DNA from: Bacteroidales bacterium | GTDB lineage: Bacteria; Bacteroidota; Bacteroidia; Bacteroidales; BM520 | Length of the DNA: 60,755 bases | Assembly: GCA_016285515.1 (NCBI GenBank) | Contig: JAEEQW010000015.1 | Coordinates: forward strand, 1-60,755 | Reading direction: 5' to 3' | Shown here: one piece after another, positions 1 through 8,408 of the stretch | Layout: the number at the start of each line of letters is the position of its first letter | Numbering within the stretch: position 1 is the first letter of the stretch | Notes under the pieces: generated by a model | Told to the model about the DNA's origin: nothing | Databases searched by the model: none | The model's input: the letters and a program-made list of their open reading frames with translations, nothing else | Made by a program: the position numbers and the translations under genes

Positions 1-1
1 C

Positions 2-142
2 ATGTGTGTCCTCAATGTCATCCGTGCCAAACTCGTAAGTCGCATGTTCGCCGTCATCAAAAGAGACGAAGCATATCAACGGAACTACAAAATATTTACT
101 CCTACCGAAAAAAACTCTCAAAAAATCATTGTCAATTCATAA
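2..142 (+). CDS. IS110-family transposase, C-terminal end (partial)
   Basis: The first 46 codons of the window are open from the edge to a TAA stop. They encode a peptide with the pattern LNVIRAKLVSRMFAVIKRD, the typical C-terminal end of IS110/IS1111/IS902 (DEDD) transposases. These enzymes recombine circular IS intermediates into target sites, guided in studied members by an IS-encoded bridge RNA. The catalytic N-terminal RuvC-like domain lies left of the window, so intactness cannot be judged. The internal ATG at position 2 is not a plausible real start. Family assignment rests on motif recognition. Confidence 0.6.
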   Translation: MCVLNVIRAKLVSRMFAVIKRDEAYQRNYKIFTPTEKNSQKIIVNS

Positions 143-324
143 GAATACCTTATCGGTTTGGAAAGCATATCTTTATCCAGGCCTTGTGGCCAACGGAAGT
201 TAGGCGGTGCAAAAGAGATACTTGGGCCTTTCCCATTTGCCTTGATTGTTAGCCGTCCGATTACACTGTCTTGATTATGTGTTATTTTTTATAGAATTTT
301 TATCTGTATTTCACGCAAATTAAC
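143..324. other. Non-coding stretch, probably the 3' end of the IS110 element
   Basis: No convincing ORF lies between the transposase stop and the glycosyltransferase promoter. The stretch contains a short GGCC-TTGT-GGCC inverted repeat near 180-191. In the IS1111 subgroup the long non-coding end lies downstream of the transposase and carries the bridge RNA; in the IS110 subgroup it lies upstream. I cannot tell which applies, and I see no clear terminal repeat marking the element boundary. Confidence 0.3.
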
Positions 325-332
325 TATTTTTG
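325..332 (+). promoter_or_regulatory. Bacteroidetes -7 box (TATTTTTG)
   Basis: TATTTTTG followed by C matches the TAnnTTTG -7 box. It sits 70 bp upstream of the glycosyltransferase ATG. No clear TTTG -33 box is seen at the usual distance. Confidence 0.45.
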
Positions 333-402
333 CTCTCGCATTCCTGGTTCGCAGACAATCACACTGCAAATCTAAGGTTTGCCTTCGTAAATCACCAGTG
401 CA

Positions 403-1335
403 ATGAACGACTCGACACCACAACGCATCGCCGTCCTGATTCCCTGCTACAACGAGGCGCAGTCCATTGGCAAGGTGGTGGCCGACTTCAAGGCCGCCCT
501 TCCTGAAGCCGTTGTTTACGTTTATGACAACAACTCGACCGACGGCACAGCACAAATTGCTGCCGAAGCTGGAGCCGTAGTCAGGCACGAGTCTCGACAA
601 GGCAAGGGCAACGTGGTGCGGCGCATGTTTCGCGAAATCAAGGCCGACTGTTATCTTATGGCCGATGGCGACGGCACCTATCCCGCCCAAGCCGCCTTGG
701 ATATGGTCAAGCCTGTGCTGGAAGGCGACGTTGACATGGTCATCGGCGACCGTCTCTCGACCACCTACTTCTCGGTGAACAAACGTCCGCTCCACAACTC
801 GGGCAATAAGCTCGTGCGCAGTCTCATCAACCGCCTCTGGAACGTTGAAATCCATGACATTATGACCGGCTATCGCGCTTTCAGCCGCAGGTTCGTCAAA
901 CTGTTTCCCGTCATGTCCGAAGGCTTCGAAATCGAGACCGAGATGACCATCCACGCCTTGGACAAGCGCTTCAACATCGTGGAAAAACCAATAGAATATA
1001 GCGACCGAAAAGAAGGGAACTCCAAGCTTAACACAGTGAAAGACGGTTTTAAAATCTTGAAAATCATCTTTTCGCTGTTCAAAAACTACCGTCCGATGCT
1101 GTTTTTCGGCACCTTGGGGGCAGTGTTGTTGGCCGTAGCCATTGGGCTGTTCATCCCTGTGCTGGCTGAGTATCTGAAAATCGGCCTCGTGCCGCGTTTC
1201 CCCACCTTGATTACTTCGGGCTTTTTGGCTTTGGCCGGACTCTTGTCGCTTTTCACGGGGCTTTGCCTTGATGTCATCATCAGCCACAACCGAAAGGCCT
1301 TTGAACTTCAACTGATTGCCTTTGAAAATGAATAA
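403..1335 (+). CDS. GT2-family glycosyltransferase with two C-terminal membrane segments
   Basis: This 310-residue protein starts with a GT-A fold of family 2. It shows the N-terminal IAVLIPCYNEA nucleotide-sugar motif, YDNNSTDGT, and the DGDGT acid cluster (about residues 89-93) that takes the place of the DXD metal-binding motif. Two hydrophobic segments follow at about 230-252 and 267-290. This is the architecture of dolichyl- or undecaprenyl-phosphate sugar synthases (DPM1/GtrB-like), which load one sugar onto a lipid carrier at the inner face of the membrane. The next gene overlaps its end by 8 bp and encodes a polytopic membrane protein, so the two are probably co-translated and may act as a carrier-loading and transfer pair. 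The sugar is unknown. Confidence 0.85.
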   Translation: MNDSTPQRIAVLIPCYNEAQSIGKVVADFKAALPEAVVYVYDNNSTDGTAQIAAEAGAVVRHESRQGKGNVVRRMFREIKADCYLMADGDGTYPAQAALDMVKPVLEGDVDMVIGDRLSTTYFSVNKRPLHNSGNKLVRSLINRLWNVEIHDIMTGYRAFSRRFVKLFPVMSEGFEIETEMTIHALDKRFNIVEKPIEYSDRKEGNSKLNTVKDGFKILKIIFSLFKNYRPMLFFGTLGAVLLAVAIGLFIPVLAEYLKIGLVPRFPTLITSGFLALAGLLSLFTGLCLDVIISHNRKAFELQLIAFENE

Positions 1336-2554
1336 ATTTATCCTTTTTTGCAAGACCTTCGTCATCCTCATTGCAGCCTATTTCGCCTTTGCCGTCCTGT
1401 CGTGCCTGCTTCCCGACAAGAGCATCAAAGCACATATTTCGGAATCTGCGCCCGTGATAGCGGAAGAAGGGCTGTATCCGAAAGCTATTATTAATAAGGA
1501 ACAATGCCAGATGGATAACTTCACCGACGCTCTGATTATGAATCAGATACACAGCATCGACCGCAAACAGCCTGTCAAATCCGCCATGAGGATGGTCCGC
1601 ATGAGCGAAAAAGGTCGCGACTGGGACCAAACGGGTCTTCTGCTCCGCACGGTGAATGGCGAAACCCTTGAAGCACGGCACTATGCGCGCTATTGGCACG
1701 GCAACACCTTTCTTTTTCGTCCGTTTTTCCTAATCATGGATTTCTTGACATTGAGGCATATTCTGTTCATTGTCAGCTCGTTGCTTATCGTTGCGCTGCT
1801 TTGCGCCTATTACCCCAAAGCAGGCATGATGAAAACTTTGGCCTTGGCGATGAGTTTTCTGGTCACATACGGTTTCGTGATGCAGTTTTCGATGCAGTTT
1901 TTTCCTGTTTTGGCACTTACCGTCATCGGTAGCTTTCTGGTTATAAAGTATGGAAAATTAGCCAATTTCGGCCTTTTGTTTTTCGTCATTGGCTCCCTGA
2001 CTTGTTATTTCGACCTGCTCACTACGCCCTTGCTGACTTTGGGAATTCCTTTGGTCGTCATGCTCTCATTGAAAGACGATGAAGACTTCCGTTTTAAGGA
2101 TAACTTCATTGAAATCAGCAAAATAACCTTGCTTTGGGGCCTGGGATTTACCCTGACATTTGTCTCGAAATGGGCCTTGGCGAGCCTCATTTTAGGCCAA
2201 AACATCTTCGCCGATGCCTACAAGGTAGGCCTTTACCGCATGGAGGCTGAGGAATTCACCCGCTGGGAAACCGTGACGAGGAATTTCGACATGCTCAACC
2301 TGTGGATTATCGGCATTGCCTCTGTGGTTTTGCTAGTTTTTAGTTTTATTAAACACTTGAAAATCAGCTATAAGAAAGCTGTTTTGCTCTTGCTCATTGG
2401 TATGATGCCATACATTTGGTACCTCATTTTGGCCAACCACAGCTATCTGCATTGGTGGTTTACTTATCGGCTGCAAGCTATTGCGGTGGTTTGTCTGCTG
2501 TTTCTGCTTTGTGGCGGGCGTTCAGAAGTAACAGACGGTTCATCTCGTTTATAA
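1328..2554 (+). CDS. Polytopic membrane protein, possible partner of the GT2 enzyme
   Basis: This 408-residue protein starts at an ATG inside the last codons of the glycosyltransferase gene (8-bp overlap). It has an N-terminal hydrophobic helix, then a soluble extracytoplasmic loop of about 110 residues (about 30-140), then roughly eight hydrophobic segments. The layout recalls GtrC/GT-C-type proteins that use polyprenyl-phosphate sugars on the outer face of the membrane, with acidic residues in the first loop. I recognise no family signature. The link to glycan modification is inferred from gene overlap and topology. Confidence 0.6.
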   Translation: MNKFILFCKTFVILIAAYFAFAVLSCLLPDKSIKAHISESAPVIAEEGLYPKAIINKEQCQMDNFTDALIMNQIHSIDRKQPVKSAMRMVRMSEKGRDWDQTGLLLRTVNGETLEARHYARYWHGNTFLFRPFFLIMDFLTLRHILFIVSSLLIVALLCAYYPKAGMMKTLALAMSFLVTYGFVMQFSMQFFPVLALTVIGSFLVIKYGKLANFGLLFFVIGSLTCYFDLLTTPLLTLGIPLVVMLSLKDDEDFRFKDNFIEISKITLLWGLGFTLTFVSKWALASLILGQNIFADAYKVGLYRMEAEEFTRWETVTRNFDMLNLWIIGIASVVLLVFSFIKHLKISYKKAVLLLLIGMMPYIWYLILANHSYLHWWFTYRLQAIAVVCLLFLLCGGRSEVTDGSSRL

Positions 2555-2637
2555 ACGGGAAAGCTGCGAGCTTTTCTAATCTTTTCCCTCAATATCCCCT
2601 TACCCTGTAGTCAACGGTGGTGGGCTTACAATCAATC

Positions 2638-3828
2638 CTAAAGCAAAAACTCCGATGCCTGCAATGTGATTATCCCTTCATCGTTGACTAGTTGCGCTAT
2701 AGGATCCATTGTGATGACATACTTCGGGTAGTTGTCCTTGATACGCTTGAGGTTGCCATATTCGCGCTCGTAAGTCTCGGGACTCGATATTTGCAGCGAC
2801 ACCTGATAATAAGCAACCTCATCACCGCGACGGGCTACGAAATCAATCTCTTTGCCGTCGAGCTGGCCCACATAGACAGTATATCCCATATTCAGCAACT
2901 TGATATAAACTGCATTTTCCAGCACCTTCTCCATATCTGGCTGGCGTTTGTCACGACAAAGGTAATTGCGGATGCCAAGGTCTTCGTAATAGTATTTTTC
3001 CTGTTGCTCGAAAAGCCGTTTTCCCCGGATGTCATAACGCTGTACGCGGTCAATCATATAGGTGGCGCACAGAGTGTCCATATAGTCGGCCACGGTATTC
3101 GAAGAGACTGATGACTCTCCGTTTTTCAGACATTTGGCTATGCTGTTGGCAGAGAACAGTTTCCCGCTGTTGTCGGCCACAAATCGCGCCAGATTATCGA
3201 TGAATGCAACATTCCTTATCTGCTTTCGGTTGATGATGTCCTTCACGAAAATGGTGTCGTAGATGCTACCAAGGTAGTCAGTGCGTGTGCGGATATCCTC
3301 AGCAGGAATGTTACACAGGAATGGTAACCCGCCCCAGCGCAGATAGGAAGTCAGTGCTTCAGGTGAAGGCGAAATCTTGTGAAACTGTAGGAACTCACAA
3401 TAATTTAGGCTCTGAATATGGACCCGCAGATATCTGCCGGCGAATACTGAGGCAATATCGCTCGACAGCATCATCGCGTTGCTGCCCGTCACCACGATAT
3501 CCATATTCGGTTGCTTCACCCAGTAGCGCAACGCCTTTTCAAAAGACGTTATCTCCTGCACCTCGTCAATCAGTAGGTAGTTATGCTGTCCCTGTGCAAT
3601 GTGGGCTTTTATCCAATCGTTTAACTGCCTGAATGAGTTGATGTCGGCATAGTCGGGGTTCTCCATATCAATATACATCACATTGCCCCTTTCTTTCAGC
3701 AAATCAGCTAAACACTCAAGAATACAACTCTTTCCGGCCCTGCAATGACCCGTGAGTACGACCACTTCTCCCTTGTCTAACAAGTTCAGAATATGGTCTG
3801 TATATGCTTCCCTTTCTATTCTCTTCAT
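2638..3828 (-). CDS. ATP-binding protein of the AAA_14/DUF4143 type
   Basis: This 396-residue protein has a P-loop GHCRAGKS at residues 27-34, a Walker B YLLIDEVQE near residue 95, a sensor-like VTGSNA motif, and the DUF4143 C-terminal half ending in a restriction-endonuclease-like patch (GKEIDFVARR). Such ATPases are abundant in Bacteroidales and have no firmly assigned role. The start was set at the ATG at 3828 because the -7 box at 3844-3851 would begin transcription about 12 bp upstream, which excludes the in-frame codon at 3846. It is convergent with the preceding membrane-protein gene. Confidence 0.8.
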   Translation of the reverse strand: MKRIEREAYTDHILNLLDKGEVVVLTGHCRAGKSCILECLADLLKERGNVMYIDMENPDYADINSFRQLNDWIKAHIAQGQHNYLLIDEVQEITSFEKALRYWVKQPNMDIVVTGSNAMMLSSDIASVFAGRYLRVHIQSLNYCEFLQFHKISPSPEALTSYLRWGGLPFLCNIPAEDIRTRTDYLGSIYDTIFVKDIINRKQIRNVAFIDNLARFVADNSGKLFSANSIAKCLKNGESSVSSNTVADYMDTLCATYMIDRVQRYDIRGKRLFEQQEKYYYEDLGIRNYLCRDKRQPDMEKVLENAVYIKLLNMGYTVYVGQLDGKEIDFVARRGDEVAYYQVSLQISSPETYEREYGNLKRIKDNYPKYVITMDPIAQLVNDEGIITLQASEFLL

Positions 3829-3843
3829 AGTTAAAATTTTCTG

Positions 3844-3851
3844 CAAAAATA
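3844..3851 (-). promoter_or_regulatory. -7 box for the DUF4143 ATPase
   Basis: On the minus strand this reads TATTTTTG followed by C, a match to TAnnTTTG. It lies 16 bp before the chosen ATG and implies a very short leader. Confidence 0.5.
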
Positions 3852-3889
3852 TAAAAAGTTTTAAATATACAGAGAAATGATAGGATCAC

Positions 3890-6250
3890 TTATTCCACAG
3901 TCACTTTTCGCACTGTCACCGTGTTTCTGGTTTCGAGGCGAACCATGTAGAGGCCTGACTTGCAACCCCCTAGGTCAATGGTGGATGGACCATTGATAAC
4001 CGTGTTCAAAATTTCCTGACCCAGCAAATTGCTGACGGAAACACGCACTTCACCCAAACATTCAACCTTTAGGATTCCAGTGGTAGGATTGGGGAATAAA
4101 CGGATATCTTGAGCGTTTTCTGAAACATCAGTGAAGTGAATCAACAAATCCATATATTCCGACTCGCACTGCTCATCTCCGCGGATATAAACGCAGTTGA
4201 CGGAGTAATAGGCGTCTTCAGGCGTGATGCCATAGATGTTGTCGAAGAACTCGTAACTTCCGGTACCATTGTAGGAAATCTCTGCAATGAGTTCTTCATC
4301 CTTGTTAACACCCGTGGTGCGAATCACCTTGAAATGATGGAGGTTTGCGGTGAAGACAGGACTGTCCCAAGTGAGGTGGGCGCCATACTCCTCATCGTTG
4401 TGCCATTGGTATTCGCCTTCGAGGTTCTGCACGGGATAGCAGGTCAAAGTGCCTTCTTCACAGTCGTTGTTATAGGTCAGGAAGACACCGTCCTCAAGCT
4501 CATCGCTGACGAAAAGTTCATTGCCTTCCCAATCCAAGACGGTGAACGAGCATTCAAAGTCGGTGTCGTATTGTTCGTTGCTGTGGTACCAGCCGTGGTT
4601 CCAGATGAAGTTGAGGTCACCTTTCAGTAGGGGCAGGGTGATGGTTTGCTCGGCGCCTTCCATCATGGTGATGATAGCGATGCGTTGTCCGCTTTCGGAG
4701 GTCACGCTGATAGACGCACCTTTCCAGCCGTCGCCACCGTTGTCGTGTAATACGAAGGCGAGGTCGCATTTCTCGCCCACAAGGACGCTGCGGTAGGTGG
4801 TGCGGCTTATGCCTGCCTCGTTGGTGACGAAGATGGAGTACTCGTATAGACCAGGAGCAAGACTGCTGTCCTCATAGCTCATTTCCGCACCCACTTGGAC
4901 TTCGGTCAAAGTTGCAATAACCTCGAAGTTGCGGCGTATGGTGACGGAATCAATCGTAGTCAAGGCGTTGCCGTTGAGGTCGGTTGAAGGGTTGGTCCAG
5001 CTTAGAATGACACCATCGAAAGAGTCCTTTTCAACCACTTGCATGTTGGAGACGCTGTCGGGACGTTGGTAATATTCGTTTGTGTTGGGGACGATATGTC
5101 CGGTAAAACCATTCAAAAGGTTGAATGCATATTTTGTGGTGTTGAGTGCGCCGATAGGGCACCATGCATCATCTCGTCCACTCCAGCCCCAGTTGAAGTG
5201 GAAGTAGTCGTTCTCATCGTATCCATCGCACACAAAGGCGTGACCGCCTTGCCAGTTGTCGTCGGAACCACTGTAGTAAAGTGGAATCTGCTCATCCAGG
5301 CCACCGTCTTTCAACATTTGGGCCCATTGCTCGTTGGAATAGCCCATGCCAGGGATGAAATTGTAGTTGCTGACATGGTCGTCGCAGTTGTAGCGGAAAT
5401 AGTTGCGCAACGCAGGTGGGACGTCTTCGGAATAGGCACCACTGCCGCTACCACTATATTGCATATCGACAGAGATGCCGCAGTGATGCAGGAATTGAGC
5501 GATGTAGAAGATTTCGTCCTCAGTGCTGGTGGAATCCAAGGTCAAAGGCATCAACTCGAAATGGTATTCGGTAGTGCCGAAATTAGCGGTTTGTTGTGGA
5601 TACCCTGAAGGATAGTAGGAATGGGAACCGACCCCTTGCGGCGGCCAATCATAAAACTTCATCACCTGTGCCATGGCTATTGCCACACAGCCTGCATAGA
5701 CATGACCACCATTGCCTTCGGGGTCTTCGGGGCATTGGCTGTTCCAGGGGAAGTTCTGGTTCCAAAGTGATTGGCAAAGCGGACCGACTACGGCTTGGGT
5801 CGAGCGGCCTTTCTGTAGGCTGCCTGTCTGGCTCACCGAATTCCATTCAGCGACGATGTCGGGTGTGGCGACAAGGTTGTGTTCGCGCACATAATTAATT
5901 TCTTCACGGTAGCTGTCCAAGGTGAACTGGAAGCCTTCGGAAACATTTTGCGGGTCGTATTGGCCCGAAGTGGAGTAGGCCAAAACAGGCTTCACGCGGT
6001 CATCGCCGGCGATGATGACGAAACCTTCGCCGCCTTTGACGTTGAAGACGTAGTAGTCGGTGCCGCCGCGATTTAAGTCAACAGCTGCTGACACACAATT
6101 CAGTTGAATGTCTGCATTTTTCTGTCCTACAGCGGTGGTGCCCAGGAACTTGGCACCCAATTTTTCGGCCTTCTGTTGGTCGACAGGGCCAGCCATCACA
6201 CTGCCAACACAGGCGGCGATTAGGCAAAGGGATAATAAAAACTTCTTCAT
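3890..6250 (-). CDS. Secreted C10-family (streptopain-like) cysteine peptidase with T9SS sorting domain
   Basis: The 786-residue precursor starts at an ATG giving a signal peptide (MKKFLLSLCLIAACVGSVMAG); the upstream in-frame extension is excluded by a -7 box at 6290-6297. A Spi-like propeptide follows (GEGFVIIAGDDRVKPVL). The catalytic Cys is at about 188 (HVYAGCVAIAMAQ) and the His at about 337 (GGHAFVCDGY), close to the Cys192/His340 spacing of SpeB, with the conserved FHFNWGWSG after it. The rest holds fibronectin-III-like and beta-sandwich modules like those trailing gingipains. The last 70 residues are a Por/type A sorting domain (FPNPTTG...GLYMVRL...VRKVTV). The protein should be exported by Sec, passed through the type IX system and anchored or released at the surface. 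Confidence 0.9.
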   Translation of the reverse strand: MKKFLLSLCLIAACVGSVMAGPVDQQKAEKLGAKFLGTTAVGQKNADIQLNCVSAAVDLNRGGTDYYVFNVKGGEGFVIIAGDDRVKPVLAYSTSGQYDPQNVSEGFQFTLDSYREEINYVREHNLVATPDIVAEWNSVSQTGSLQKGRSTQAVVGPLCQSLWNQNFPWNSQCPEDPEGNGGHVYAGCVAIAMAQVMKFYDWPPQGVGSHSYYPSGYPQQTANFGTTEYHFELMPLTLDSTSTEDEIFYIAQFLHHCGISVDMQYSGSGSGAYSEDVPPALRNYFRYNCDDHVSNYNFIPGMGYSNEQWAQMLKDGGLDEQIPLYYSGSDDNWQGGHAFVCDGYDENDYFHFNWGWSGRDDAWCPIGALNTTKYAFNLLNGFTGHIVPNTNEYYQRPDSVSNMQVVEKDSFDGVILSWTNPSTDLNGNALTTIDSVTIRRNFEVIATLTEVQVGAEMSYEDSSLAPGLYEYSIFVTNEAGISRTTYRSVLVGEKCDLAFVLHDNGGDGWKGASISVTSESGQRIAIITMMEGAEQTITLPLLKGDLNFIWNHGWYHSNEQYDTDFECSFTVLDWEGNELFVSDELEDGVFLTYNNDCEEGTLTCYPVQNLEGEYQWHNDEEYGAHLTWDSPVFTANLHHFKVIRTTGVNKDEELIAEISYNGTGSYEFFDNIYGITPEDAYYSVNCVYIRGDEQCESEYMDLLIHFTDVSENAQDIRLFPNPTTGILKVECLGEVRVSVSNLLGQEILNTVINGPSTIDLGGCKSGLYMVRLETRNTVTVRKVTVE

Positions 6251-6289
6251 GGAAATATGGTTTTTTTTGTTATTCGACAATTCGAAAAG

Positions 6290-6297
6290 CAAAAATA
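6290..6297 (-). promoter_or_regulatory. -7 box for the C10 peptidase gene
   Basis: Minus-strand TATTTTTG followed by C, 40 bp upstream of the chosen ATG. It supports the signal-peptide start. Confidence 0.5.
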
Positions 6298-6494
6298 GTT
6301 TTTTTCCCCAATTGGGTGATGTTGAAATAGAAAAATCATTTCCAAGAAACTTATAATATTTCTTAATGTGGAAATTAGGCAATCCAGTTAGTCGGATTAA
6401 CATTCTATTCCGAAAATTGTCAAACCATCAATACTATTTGCAAAATTTTGCACAGAAAAAGAAGATGTTTTCAAGAAGGTATGCAAATTTTTAC

Positions 6495-6502
6495 TATTTT
6501 TG
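6495..6502 (+). promoter_or_regulatory. -7 box for the AbiEi-like gene
   Basis: TATTTTTG followed by C (TAnnTTTG) places the transcription start near 6508. This rules out the in-frame TTG at 6500 and supports the ATG at 6524. Confidence 0.5.
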
Positions 6503-6523
6503 CAGCCAGAAAGAAATTCTATA

Positions 6524-7156
6524 ATGACAAAGAATCTTTGGAAAGAGATAGGAAACACCCCGATTGACTTTGCAACTCTGGCTGCTTTTTTCCCAGAGTA
6601 TAAGTGCAAGTATAATAAAATCAGTGCTTTAGAAAAGGAAAAGACTCTTCTGCGACTGAAGCAAGGGCTTTATGTGCCTACTTCACAAGCATCAGGCCAG
6701 CTTCTGTCTGAGGGCTTGATAGCCAATCATCTCTATGGCCCTTCGTATGTGTCGATGCAATATGCTTTGAGATATTATGGCCTGATTCCTGAACAAGTTC
6801 ATACAGTCTCTTCCGTAACGACAAAGCGCAGCCGCATCTTCCAAAATTCCTTGGCAAGGTTTGAATACGTTCATGTTGATGAAGCGGCTTTCCATATTGG
6901 CGTTAGAATGGAAAAAACGGCAAACGGTTCCTCGTTTTTGATTGCCTCGCCGGAGAAAGCTCTCTGCGACTTGATAGCGGACATATCGTACCTCAATTTG
7001 CGCTACAGAAATGAAATATTAATTTGGCTGGAAGATGACATTCGTTTCGACATGGACGAACTTTCTCGCTTTGACAAGAGCATTTTGAGAGAGTATGCGA
7101 ATGTAGGAAAGAAAAAGAATATGATCAATCAACTCATTAGAATTATAGAATCATGA
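6524..7156 (+). CDS. AbiEi-type antitoxin / transcriptional regulator, orphaned
   Basis: This 210-residue protein has an N-terminal winged-helix-like part (FPEYKCKYNKISALEKEKTLLRLKQGLYV) and the core of type IV AbiEi antitoxins (YVSMQYALRYYGLIPE, then IASPEKALCDLI). AbiEi proteins repress their own operon and counter the nucleotidyltransferase toxin AbiEii. A toxin start codon overlaps the stop as ATGA, as in intact pairs, but the toxin frame closes after 17 codons. Either this antitoxin is a relic, or it has been kept as a stand-alone regulator or anti-addiction module. Its own frame is intact. Confidence 0.8.
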   Translation: MTKNLWKEIGNTPIDFATLAAFFPEYKCKYNKISALEKEKTLLRLKQGLYVPTSQASGQLLSEGLIANHLYGPSYVSMQYALRYYGLIPEQVHTVSSVTTKRSRIFQNSLARFEYVHVDEAAFHIGVRMEKTANGSSFLIASPEKALCDLIADISYLNLRYRNEILIWLEDDIRFDMDELSRFDKSILREYANVGKKKNMINQLIRIIES

Positions 7157-7206
7157 ACACTATTTTTGAACAGATGTTGGCTGGTTATGGAAACTTGCCA
7201 GGTTGA
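7153..7206 (+). pseudogene. Remnant of the AbiEii toxin gene
   Basis: An ATG overlapping the antitoxin stop (ATGA) begins a peptide reading MNTIFEQMLAGYGNLPG, then TGA. The first residues match the usual N-terminus of Bacteroidales AbiEii nucleotidyltransferases, which are about 250-300 residues long. No catalytic part is found downstream, where an unrelated outer-membrane protein gene starts 5 bp later. The toxin therefore appears deleted. With only about ten recognisable residues this is a pattern-based call. Confidence 0.5.
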
Positions 7207-7210
7207 AATT

Positions 7211-8350
7211 ATGTTAGTTAGAATGAGTGGACGCTTTCTCTTAGTTTGGTTTTTTATTTTAGGCTTTTCTTCGATTGGTCTGGGGCAGTCCATCTATTAT
7301 GAACCTGGCTTCAACGTGGGTCACTACACCCCGTTCAGCGAGCGGCATAAGTACATTTCGGACTACATGCAATACAGCTTTGACCTCCGCATTGGATGTC
7401 AGACCACAGGTGAAAAGCGTTGGCAGCAGGAATACGCTTATCCTTCATACGGACTGCTGTTTGGTTACACGCACAACACCCTCGACAGCGTCATCTATTA
7501 CACGCACGAAGGGAACCAATACGGTCCCATCGGGGACTGTTTTTCCTTGGCTGGCTTCATCAACGGCCCGATTTATCAAGGCAAGAACTGGTCGTTCGAT
7601 TACGACATCATCTACGGCGCCGACCTTTGGATGCGCTACGGTAACGAAATGTTAGGCTCGGCACTCAATTTCCATGTCAGCTTTGACCTGGGGCCAACCA
7701 TTAAACTCTCGGAGAATTTGGATTTGGCCGCACGTTATCTCTATTACCATTCCTCCAACGGTGCTACCTTCCTGCCAGACAATGGCGTCAACAGTCACAG
7801 CGTCAGGCTGGCCTTGCGCTATCATCCGCAGGGACGGAAAGAGTTTATCCACAGCGACCCCGAGCCCTTCGTGAAGCAAAACAACTGGTTCGTCTCGGAA
7901 GGCATTGGATGGCTGCAAACCTACACCAGGCAAGAAGGCCAACTGCCAGACGAAACACCCTTTTTCATCGGCAACACACTGCGCTTTGGTTTCTCGCGAC
8001 AGTTCAACCCAAAATTCCGTTGGGATGTCGCCGTTGACTTGCTGTGGACAGGAGAGACTCGCTATTGCCACGAACTCGTCGGAGAGCCTTACAACTTTTG
8101 GAACTCAACCCACATCGCTGCCTCCGCCGATTTCGAGATTCTTTTCGGACGGTTTGCCTTCAGTGCCGGAATGGCCTATTACCTCTATCATGGCTCAGAC
8201 TACCTTCCTGCATTCTACACACCCTACTACGAACGGGTTGGCTACAAGTTATACCTTGGCAAAACCAACCGAATGTTCATTGGCACCTTAATGAAAATTC
8301 ATCTGAATTCCATCGACTATATCGAATGGACTTACGGAATACTGTTTTAA
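7211..8350 (+). CDS. Acyloxyacyl hydrolase / PagL-like outer membrane protein
   Basis: The 379-residue protein begins with a signal peptide ending near GFSSIGLGQS and continues with alternating aromatic beta-strand patterns, the layout of Bacteroidetes proteins annotated as acyloxyacyl hydrolase (PagL-related barrels that remove acyl chains from lipid A). A His-Ser pair sits in LAARYLYYHSSNGA, as in PagL-type active sites, and G-x-x-x-H-x-S spacing is seen again later (GVNSHSVRLALRYH). Two nearby ATGs (7211 and 7223) are possible starts. It is convergent with the next gene. Enzyme activity is inferred from family resemblance only. Confidence 0.65.
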   Translation: MLVRMSGRFLLVWFFILGFSSIGLGQSIYYEPGFNVGHYTPFSERHKYISDYMQYSFDLRIGCQTTGEKRWQQEYAYPSYGLLFGYTHNTLDSVIYYTHEGNQYGPIGDCFSLAGFINGPIYQGKNWSFDYDIIYGADLWMRYGNEMLGSALNFHVSFDLGPTIKLSENLDLAARYLYYHSSNGATFLPDNGVNSHSVRLALRYHPQGRKEFIHSDPEPFVKQNNWFVSEGIGWLQTYTRQEGQLPDETPFFIGNTLRFGFSRQFNPKFRWDVAVDLLWTGETRYCHELVGEPYNFWNSTHIAASADFEILFGRFAFSAGMAYYLYHGSDYLPAFYTPYYERVGYKLYLGKTNRMFIGTLMKIHLNSIDYIEWTYGILF

Positions 8351-8408
8351 ACGCTATCAAAAAAACGTTTTTACTGTTTACGCTTCTATTCGCACCTTTT
8401 AACGTTTT

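Noticed and set aside
289..1371. Long minus-strand frame opposite the glycosyltransferase
   Set aside because: It is antisense to a gene with clear GT2 motifs and has no family resemblance; a shadow of codon bias.
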